DNA of 64,000 bases from Sipunculus nudus (taxonomy: Eukaryota > Annelida > Sipuncula > Golfingiida > Sipunculidae), in assembly GCA_026874595.1 (NCBI GenBank), contig CM049320.1:14924488-14988487 (forward strand). Reading direction: 5' to 3'. The stretch's first letter is position 1, and every line of letters begins with the position of its first letter. The position numbers and the translations under genes were made by a program. Below the pieces are notes generated by a model. That model saw nothing but the letters and a program-made list of their open reading frames with translations, was not told the DNA's origin and made no database searches. This document shows, one piece after another, positions 56,437 through 64,000 of the stretch.

Positions 56437-56745
56437 GCCAGGAAGGTTTGCGTTCATCCCTGTTCGCGAGTCTGTATGTTTGTGTGTTTGTTCACAACAT
56501 AATTCACGCATTCATGGACGGAATCTTCTGAAATATTCAGGGCATTTCGGAAATGGGTCAGTGAAGAGACGATCAGATTTAGGAGCGCATAAAGGAATAT
56601 TAAAAAATATACCGTAACTTAAGCGCGAACGCACCCGGGAATATGGACCGAATAAGTGAATGCATACACGGTTTTGGGAGCATCCCACAATAGGGACCTC
56701 CCCCATGGCGGAGGTTTGCAGTCCTAAGAATGCAGATTTCTAGTT
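56437..56745 (+). repeat. GGCGGAGG-family repeat, best-preserved copy
   Basis: It starts CCGCCAGGAAGGTTTGCGTT, passes GTTTGTTCACAACATAATTC, GGACGGAATCTTCTGAAATA, GAAATGGGTCAGTGAAGAG and AGGAGCGCATAAAGGAATA, and ends CCATGGCGGAGGTTTGCAGT followed by GAATGCAGATTTCTAGTT. The overlapping 63- and 64-codon frames are repeat-derived. The start CCGCC and the internal GGCGG near the end are loosely inverse. Confidence 0.75.
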
Positions 56746-56749
56746 TTGC

Positions 56750-57255
56750 CTTTAATTAAGTTCCCGTACTTAACTCTCTTCGGGAAATTTCTATAGCAAA
56801 TAACAATGTTATGACTATTGAAGAAAACAACAGAATAATAAACAGAGATAATAACTCTCATTAATCATTATATTTGTCGTTTAATAAGAGCCTGTCATTG
56901 TGTTAGACAGACAGCCCTCCAGCCAAGCACCACTCAATGAATGAACAATACCAGTCTTAATGGTGAGTCACTTATCATTATTTCAGCAGTGCACCACCAT
57001 GTTCTCAAACAGTGTATATAATCCCTGGGTCAACACCTATTTTCTACAATTAGACCATTTGCTTACATAAACATGTACGTGCCGTACATACCCAGGAAAT
57101 GATGTAACGGTGTCAGTAACATGAGCAGAACATCAAAGAATGCTGAACTATCTTACGGATATACTTGCGAGTGAAGAGTTTGTAAAAAAAATCCCAGCAT
57201 TCATTTTAAATGGGCATTTCCGTCGTCTCTTTACGTGTTGTATGCGACGATCCAG
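56750..57255. other. Unique AT-rich DNA
   Basis: No frame or repeat recognised until the next (TA)n tract. Confidence 0.5.
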
Positions 57256-57256
57256 G

Positions 57257-57258
<2 letters not shown>

Positions 57259-57323
<65 letters not shown>
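57259..57323. repeat. Long (TA)n microsatellite
   Basis: 65 bp of TA immediately left of the hairpin. Confidence 0.9.
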
Positions 57324-57325
<2 letters not shown>

Positions 57326-57327
<2 letters not shown>

Positions 57328-57435
57328 CACGTACCTCTCGGAAACCTGCTACTATCGGTTTCACACCTACGGAAGACAGCCTTGCGTCGCCATAGGCGTG
57401 AAACCTACGGTAGCAGGTTCGGCGAGGTACGTGAT
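57326..57435. repeat. 110-nt imperfect hairpin (stem ~39 bp, loop 33 nt)
   Basis: The left arm (57326-57364) and right arm (57398-57435) pair at 33 of 39 positions: the first 12 bases ATCACGTACCTC are exact, then a short mismatched patch, then CCTGCTAC exact, a mismatched patch, and TTTCAC exact. It is more GC-rich than the (TA)n tract beside it. It could be a tiny foldback transposon, or an expressed hairpin of pre-miRNA size; the stem is longer than in a typical animal pre-miRNA. No second copy was found in the window. Confidence 0.75.
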
Positions 57436-57516
57436 CATATACTATGCTGTGCAGATATTGTGCATTGTGTACTTTTGGATATTCCTCAATATACTCGCTA
57501 TTTTAGTTAAGTTTGG

Positions 57517-57519
<3 letters not shown>

Positions 57520-57571
<52 letters not shown>
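57520..57571. repeat. (TA)n microsatellite
   Basis: About 52 bp of TA, 85 bp right of the hairpin. Confidence 0.9.
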
Positions 57572-57573
<2 letters not shown>

Positions 57574-57574
57574 T

Positions 57575-58345
57575 GAAACCTCGAAATTCCGACCACCATC
57601 GGGACCTCGGTTAAGGGGTCTTATGTGTGTATGTGTATTTGTATTTGTGAATTGTGGAATATGTATGATCTAAACAGATCCCCAGAATCCAGGTTTAAAA
57701 TTCCTAACATCTCCAGTCTATGTTTATGTACACAAGAATTATAGTTATATTGGGTTGAAAGAAGCGTGTTTGTTGTACATATGTACCTATACATATATTG
57801 TATAGATTAAAAATGTACATATGTGCTATATGCATGTTTCCATTTCAGTACAATTCTGTGATTGTGATTATTCCAAAATAAATTAATCCTAAAATAAATT
57901 AAAAAAATACATCCAAGTTTTAAATGTTTGAATCCATGCATGCATGGTATTCATGCCCTATACATTATGTAAATTCAGATTTCTTTGATGTACTTGAAAT
58001 GTAGAGACACTTAACCTTAGTTGTGGCGAAAATGTATCAGATAATCATGATAGACATAATAATTTCAAGTTTTTGTTTTATTGTGATTCTCGAATGATGT
58101 ACAAGTTGGGTGAATAATTCAGATATACGTAATGTACGGTTTACTGCATCACGTGGCGTGCCTGGCTAACGCATGTCTGACAAACGTTAAAGCAGAAATA
58201 ACAGATTTCCATAGGGATTAATGAACACTGCGAGCGCTATACGCTTCTCAAAATAAATGGACATTCGCAGGATTACTGAATTATTGAGTGAGCAGGCAAT
58301 ACAGGTCTCATATGTGTTGAAATAAATACATCATTCTTTTAACAG
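57575..58345. other. Unique AT-rich DNA
   Basis: No frame above 60 codons. ATCCATGCATGCATGG near 57933 is a short palindrome-rich word. Confidence 0.5.
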
Positions 58346-58349
58346 AGAT

Positions 58350-58390
58350 CTATATCTGTCTATCTATCTATCTGTCTATCTATCTATCTA
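58350..58390 (+). repeat. (TATC)n microsatellite
   Basis: About ten TATC/TGTC units. Confidence 0.9.
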
Positions 58391-58440
58391 ATGAGGGTAA
58401 TAATAAACTAAAATATGACTATTATAACTATGATAAAATA

Positions 58441-58503
58441 ACACACACAGATATATATATATATCTATATATATATATATGTATATATATACACACACAC
58501 ACT
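58441..58503. repeat. Compound (AC)n(TA)n(AC)n microsatellite
   Basis: CA, TA and CA blocks in series over 63 bp. Confidence 0.9.
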
Positions 58504-58509
58504 AATGCA

Positions 58510-60890
58510 TCCGGTACTACATGACTGATCATCTTACCTTAATGGAGGTAAATAACACAAATTAATATAGAAAAAGAAAGTTTTGGAGAATGGCTGATTT
58601 TATAGACAAACTTTATTGTTCATGAGTAACTTACACAAGGATCTTTCACCATTACTCATGCATTTTTCATTTTGTCTTAATCTCAAAATATCATCCCATT
58701 TACTACAATATGTTTTCATTCCTAACATCTCGGTATTAATTGGACTCTCAGAGGATTACACTGATCTGAAAATCCACAGTCAGCTTATTATTACTCAGGA
58801 TTTCGAATCAATAACAACTATTTTTTGGCATCCGATCAAGATCTCGACATTTCTGAAACCTCCCACAGGCCCTGTCGCTGTTATGCTCAAGAATCCCAAA
58901 TGGTTTTAAGTTCTTTTCCACTTTGGTATTGCCAAGGACTAAACAAACGCAGCCTTCTCAAGATGGTGGTCTTGTCTTACAAGTACATGTATTTCGAGTA
59001 ATCAAATATCTTGACATTTGAATTTCCTCCACTTCTTCCGTCGCGAGTGGATTTTTCAACCCTCCATCCTATAACGTTGAGTGGCCTTGCTCTGTGCTAT
59101 AAGCTTCTTCTTGGCAACTGAATGCTTCAGTAATAACCGCTATCCTCTTTAACTTAATGCAGTGTCCTGTGATCTTGTCCAGATATACTCCTCTCATGTC
59201 ATGCAGCATTTACCTTGGTTTACTTGAGTATCATGAAAGTGTTTCTGGTATGTATCTCCATGGATTTCTTTAGAAAAAAGAACTATCATCACCATAAGAA
59301 CATGTTTATGTGGCACCAGCCATCACACTTGTATTTTCATATGTATCTTTCAGCGATTTATGTTTACGAATACTCCAAGAAGATTCCTGCTTGCCTGAGG
59401 CTCTGTCGACATTTACAAAAAGCAACAGGCGATCTCGTTCGCCTTCTTTTCTTACGTTGGAATTCTAGTGTTACCGTGTGAATACGGTTAAATATTTTAA
59501 GGATTTCCTGGATATCGCTGAGTGGAAGCATATTGGTACCTGCGGCATAATGATTCCAGGGGAAATAAGCTGTGAAAGACACTGATTCTGAGTCCATATA
59601 GAATAGTCTGTACGCTAATTAGTAAGTGCTGTTTGAACCGTGTCTCGAGAGGAGGCCTGGTGGTGGTCGGAGCTCCGTGCATCTATCATTCCGATGTCAC
59701 GTGTGCGCGATGCTTATAAGATCGGGGACAATGTGAAAAAGGAATTTCTCTATGCAGAGTGATTAACGGACTTAGTGATTTATTCTTTTTATTGTCGGGC
59801 GTGTGTGAACATCACTGCATATATGCAAGGAGCGCCTCTCCGGAGAAATGTGCCTTCTATCTTTTATATATCGATTTTTTTTTGTTAACTCATGTCTTTT
59901 TCGTTTTTTTTTTCTGTCTCGAGTTTCAGTCAGTTGGTGAACCTGGTCGCACAAATCTTTAGCGGTGTGACATTTGTGTACACGGCACTTTCACGATGCG
60001 GATAATTCGATTCGGATATGAAATGTTTAAAAAAACTATCTTGAGCAGGTTTAAAAACATTGAACAAGTAGGATTGACAACGCTTTGAATTGACGTGTGA
60101 ACGCTCAATTCGCATTCAAAGCGATTTAATCACGTTATGCATTTGCCATGTGAAATAGGTCATTTTGAAATCGCTGGAAATAATGGCCTTTCGATTTATA
60201 TAGAACAAAGTCTTTGCTTCATTTGCATAAGTATGATATCCCCGTCTAAGGTTTAAGTTGTTCTGGTTTCAGATTGTTTGACCGGCACGGATTTATAGAG
60301 CCAATTATACAGCTTACTCTAGGTATATAAATGTGCATGCTGTTAATTAGATTGTAGTCCAAATGTTTGGGAAGTTTAATTGCCAACCAGGTTCTCGGTG
60401 TGATCCCCGCCTCTTACGGGAAAACAAACTGCAATTTCAACAGACCGCCATTGTTCTGTTCAATCTGGCCTTATCTCATTATTATATAAAGTATACATTT
60501 CTTTGAACTTTGTGTACAGCCAACTTGAAATAGAGTGTGCTTAATATTATAATATAATTGTCACCATATATAATTGTTACATTGTTTACGCTGTGGTCTC
60601 GCTACATTCGTTTCACAATTCCTTTCGATTAACTACTGCTTTCAATAGCAAAATTGGCAAAGGGGCCAACAATGCTCCAACAAATATTAAATGTATAATA
60701 AAAATTTATGTGATTCGGTCCATTTGCCGAAGATTATAATAAGACATATCTAATTAATGTCATGAAAAAACGACAATCCCTGTGTATAAAAAACATAAAC
60801 TAAGACTATTATATGGAGACATTGATTCATTTGTCATTTAATCAGCCTTTCAATGGCTCTTCAAATAAAATTCTGAATATATCATCATTC
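58510..60890. other. Unique DNA, no gene supported
   Basis: A 97-codon plus frame at 58616-58909 and frames at 59215-59682 on both strands show no domain. On the minus strand over 58715-59210 one register has only six stops, three of them TGA, which could suggest a decayed coding region, but the count is not far from chance. Nothing else stands out. Confidence 0.4.
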
Positions 60891-60894
60891 AGAC

Positions 60895-61075
60895 TTGGAC
60901 CCGTATCAACAGATTCCCTGTGATCTAGTCGAGTCCACAATATCCGAGTCCGAGTGCAAGTCCGAGTCCAGGCCACGTGAGTCCAAGTCCAAGAGGTTCG
61001 AGTCCAAGTCCACCTCCTCCAAGTCCGAGTCATTTGGAACCCGAGTCCAAGTATGAGTCCGAGTCCAAGCAATTT
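60895..61075 (+). repeat. Degenerate GAGTCC/AAGTCC hexamer array
   Basis: From 60938, GAGTCC, AAGTCC and variants recur with 6-bp or 12-bp rhythm to about 61072 (ATCCGAGTCCGAGTGCAAGT, then CCGAGTCC, GAGTCCAAGTCCAAG, GAGTCCAAGTCC and so on). It would read as Glu-Ser-Lys-Ser on one strand and Trp-Thr-Arg on the other; the 124-codon minus frame there is an artefact. It shares its left edge with the fragment at 5681-5757. Confidence 0.75.
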
Positions 61076-61079
61076 AAAA

Positions 61080-61975
61080 AAAAAGAAAATTTCAAATTTT
61101 AAATCAGTTAGGACATGCTTTCGATATAATAGATGATAATTTTTACAACTCCTGATGCTGAAAAAAAGCTCTGTATACAAATATATTTTGTAATATTCTG
61201 TTGGTAGTTCGCACATGTAAATAATTCTGTATAATATAAAATAAGAAGTTTTTTTCTATTGGACCCGATTTCTCAAGATTTATTTTTTTTGTGCATAGAT
61301 ACTCCATCAACACAGAAAGAAATGTCATATTAACATGTTTTATTTCGTGTATGACGCAGACTGCATTTCCTTCTTGGTTACTCTAAGCACCCAGTATTTT
61401 TGCAATAGATGGATATCATAGTAGGTAGAAGAAAGCAGTAATGCAACCATCAGTTCTCTATCTGCGCTAAAACCGTCTTCTGGAAATACTAAATCAATAA
61501 TATATCACTAGAAATTACTACCTTTTTGGCCGAGGTTACCTCCCAAATTTCGGAAAATTGGTATATCATTCGTAATTGTTAGGACAGAAAATTACGTGTC
61601 GTTTCCGATTTCGTGATCAAAATCTGCTGATACAATATCATTATCCCAAAATATTAGATATGCTGAAACTCCCAAGATACTGAAGGATGTAAATACAACT
61701 AAACGTAACTACCGACACAGGCCAAGTTGAATAATCAGTCAAGCTCTTCGCGAATTTAGTTTCACCTCAAAATATACATCCTAGTTAAATATATAAGAAA
61801 AGCAGCTCAGACTGACAGGCTACCAAGATGTTAACAAGTGAACTTTAAGTCTGGTGTTAGGGTTCGAATTTCATGGAACCAAATAAGATGAGATTTACAC
61901 CCTATTACCTAAAATTGGAAATTCGGTGCACCTATAAACTAAAGTTAATATGACCACGGCCTCATCCGTATTTTT
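61080..61975. other. Unique AT-rich DNA
   Basis: No frame of note and no repeat family copy. Confidence 0.5.
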
Positions 61976-61977
61976 AT

Positions 61978-62221
61978 TATCAACAAGACTAATTATCCCA
62001 GTAGTCACACTTTGGTGAGCTTATTCCTTGGCCACAAAGTTTACCGTCATCCCGGACGAGCCCCGATTTTGTTACGAAGACAAATTGTTCAGGGGAAAAT
62101 TCTGGACCGATCCGGGATTCGAGCCCATGTCGGTGGCGCACATGTCCGGCGTACCAACCGCTTTGCTAAAGCATGCCTCACAACGAGACAGTTCAGTCCG
62201 CTTTTATGTCACCCCGTAACA
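61978..62221 (-). mobile_element. tRNA-related SINE-like element, copy C (most complete)
   Basis: On the minus strand it starts TGTTACGGGGTGACATAAAA, has box A TAGCAAAGCGG (complement of 62158-62168) and box B GGGCTCGAATCCC (complement of 62114-62126), about 32 nt apart, as in tRNA-derived pol III promoters. A tail follows with TGTCTTCGTAACA and GGTAAACTTTGTGGCCAAGG, ending GGATAATTAGT. All three copies diverge right after CGTAACA, which fixes the 5' end. TG...CA-like ends around 62070-62221 would also fit a small LTR, but the shared flank in B and C extends past that. Frames over it are shadows. Confidence 0.7.
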
Positions 62222-62326
62222 ATAGTCATAATAAAAAGTTTCATTAGAACGTTCCAGTGGTTACAGGAAAGACCCCGAAATCACCACCATGATGTGAACC
62301 AGCATCTTAGTTGACTTTAACCTTAC

Positions 62327-62373
62327 AAGACTGGCCCAGTCGATACGGTGGTTTAGAATTAATTCCTCACATT
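62327..62373 (+). repeat. Short dispersed motif, copy 3
   Basis: AAGACTGGCCCAGTCGATAC is followed by GGTGGTTTAGAATTAATTCC. Third copy of the motif at 9825 and 45196. Confidence 0.55.
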
Positions 62374-62379
62374 GACAAG

Positions 62380-62815
62380 GACATCAACTATGCTCTCTTT
62401 GTGTCACAAGACTAACCAAAGGTTCTGCCACTCGGGGAAAAAATTATGTAACTAATGTACGACTCCATGAGACCTGGCAGGGCAAATACCTAAACTCGTA
62501 AAATTCAGACTAAGAATAAACTAAATTCAATGAAAACATGTTGTTGTCAAAACGACAGCTTTAGGACTATCACATTTGTGTGCTTAAGACAACGACCAAG
62601 GTTCTCGAAATGTTTTTTCTAACAATATTACAGCGTTGCCTAAAAAGATCGTTAAACTTCTGCTTTGACAACATGAAAGAAGTAACTCTTGAAATGTATG
62701 CTCCACCGGTATTAGTTGGTTATATTCGTTTATAAGTATATGAATTTTTTTTATTTTAAAGATGTAGTATAAACTGTTTCATCTTTTTTTAATAATCCAG
62801 CTTCAGATAAATTAA
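62380..62815. other. Unique AT-rich DNA
   Basis: Nothing recognised. Confidence 0.5.
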
Positions 62816-62820
62816 TGTAT

Positions 62821-62821
62821 G

Positions 62822-62855
<34 letters not shown>
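62821..62855 (+). repeat. (TA)n(TG)n microsatellite
   Basis: TA block then TG block, 35 bp. Confidence 0.9.
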
Positions 62856-62859
62856 CATG

Positions 62860-63600
62860 TACAAATACGTTGGTTAATGGTTACAATAAAATATAATATT
62901 TCGTATTACGACCTAAACCTAAATATTCAAGTAGGAGTTAATATCAAAAGAAAATATATGGTGTCCTTTTCTGTAATTTCTATAACAATTATAATTATTC
63001 ATTGTTTATCGGCTCATACAAATTAGAAATTCTTGATATTATTGAAATCGACACATGTCAGAATCACCGATAATCAAAGAGGTTAAACTAAATGGACCAA
63101 TACCTCGATCGATAGATCGATATCTCTACAAGTCAAAAAGACTGGCCTCAAAACAGAGTGGGCGTCATGCAGGGGTGGTATATTTACATTAGGAAGTCAC
63201 TAAGATCTCCAAGTAACTTTCCCAGTATAACAACAAGAAAACAGAGTTGTTAATTGTTTTGAACAGCCCCCAGCCAGGCCCAGCATGTCAGCTGTTAGTA
63301 CTTTCTTGTGTCATTTTGACTTGAAGGTTTCTTCTTCTTTGGCTGAGTGTTTCTTACAGATTTACAGCTGTTGTTACAGACGGAGTCTGAGTGATCTAAC
63401 AATCTGTTCTGTTCGTTTTCTTGCTATTTTTTGTTTTCTGCGGTACACACATACTCAGCTATGGTGATGGCTACTTTCCGATGCAAGTTGAGTTTTCAAT
63501 TTATCAGAAGCGCCTGTAAATTTTTTAGCTGTGAATTAAAAAAAAACATTAATACCTGTGTTGTATTTAACATGGGATACTCGTTTTCCTGAGCCTTTCT
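62860..63600. other. Unique AT-rich DNA
   Basis: Short frames at 62835-63026 and 63285-63467 without domains. TCGATCGATAGATCGATATC near 63105 is a short palindrome-rich patch. Confidence 0.5.
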
Positions 63601-63604
63601 CTGC

Positions 63605-63607
<3 letters not shown>

Positions 63608-63639
<32 letters not shown>

Positions 63640-63690
63640 TACTTTTGTTTTGCTCTTTTTTTTCTCTGTTTCTCTGTCTCTCTGTATATA
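63608..63690 (+). repeat. (TC)n microsatellite with degenerate tail
   Basis: TC uninterrupted at 63608-63636, then pyrimidine-rich sequence with TGTCTC words. The 88-codon frame across it is low-complexity. Confidence 0.9.
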
Positions 63691-63699
63691 CGCTACCTA

Positions 63700-64000
63700 G
63701 TTTGTCTTGCACTAACACGTACAGGCTTGGCTTTCGTCCTTTCTTTACTGACTGTCCGTCTTCTTGTCTGTTTCTCCACGTGTCCCTCTTTTCTTTCCAT
63801 GGCTTTATGTATATCTACCGGTAAACATAACAAGGTTCTTAACGACTGCGAAAACAATAAGTGAAGCAGTTTTCATACAGTACAGTAAAAATTGTCTTAG
63901 AGAGTTATTTGTATAGATATATTCTGTAAATGAATAGGACGAAATACATGTACCGTAAAATCAGATTTATAGACAGTCTTGCGACTATGATTGACCCAGA
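63700..64000. other. Window end, nothing recognised
   Basis: No frame, array or family copy. Confidence 0.5.

Noticed and set aside
58715-59210. Minus-strand register with few stops, possible pseudogene
   Set aside because: Six stops in about 165 codons is not clearly below chance, and no protein family is recognisable.
60842-61216. 124-codon minus frame rich in Trp-Thr-Arg
   Set aside because: Direct translation of the GAGTCC hexamer array.

Overview
The window looks like intergenic or deep intronic DNA from an animal nuclear genome. I found no convincing protein-coding gene, rRNA, tRNA gene, CRISPR array or operon. It is AT-rich and full of (TA)n, (TC)n, (GACA)n and homopolymer tracts. 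Open frames are short, and the longest ones lie on tandem repeats. Several interspersed families have the style of molluscan repeats: a TTAGCTCAGCTGA-ended element followed by GTCCGGCCGTCTGTCCGTG-type text, 'GTGACCTTGACCTTTGACC' arrays, and a 'GGCGGAGG...TTTCTAGTT' element. A marine mollusc is my best guess. This is inference from remembered repeat style and was not checked by a search.

Layout. 1-11 kb: mostly unique AT-rich DNA, with a weak SINE-like block (0.85-1.29 kb) and a foldback element with G-tracts (2.0-2.6 kb). 11-14.3 kb: (TA)n tracts, an intact hAT-type MITE with an 8-bp target duplication, and a 480-bp CG-rich TIR element. 14-26.9 kb: mostly unique, with a 24-bp palindrome, a CRE-like cluster, a homeodomain-type palindrome, a GACATCGG array and one GC-balanced island at 24.2-24.5 kb. 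26.9-28.3 kb: a 31-bp minisatellite and the second foldback copy, which share one motif. 31.5-32.3 kb: about 700 bp of polypyrimidine. 32.9-35.2 kb: a nuclear-receptor-motif repeat array, a reverse copy of the AGCTCAGCTGA family, and a MITE with a TAA target duplication. 36-40 kb: a GC-balanced island, a ~250-bp tandem array and two weak candidate exons. 41-48.4 kb: SINE copies and a 2.1-kb mosaic tandem array built from ~146-bp subunits. 50-57.6 kb: a dense patchwork of interspersed repeats, two MITEs and a 110-nt imperfect hairpin. 58-64 kb: mostly unique, with a hexamer array, a third SINE copy and simple repeats.

The elements do not form a pathway. The best leads are structural: (1) dispersed repeats carrying perfect or near-perfect transcription-factor half-site arrangements (DR1, a palindromic ERE, CTCF-core palindromes); (2) a foldback family whose ends match units of a neighbouring minisatellite; (3) pairs of MITE copies whose ends and target duplications can be read directly; (4) a pre-miRNA-sized hairpin. 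I see no clear evidence for a new multi-gene system here. All family assignments rest on reading the sequence by eye.
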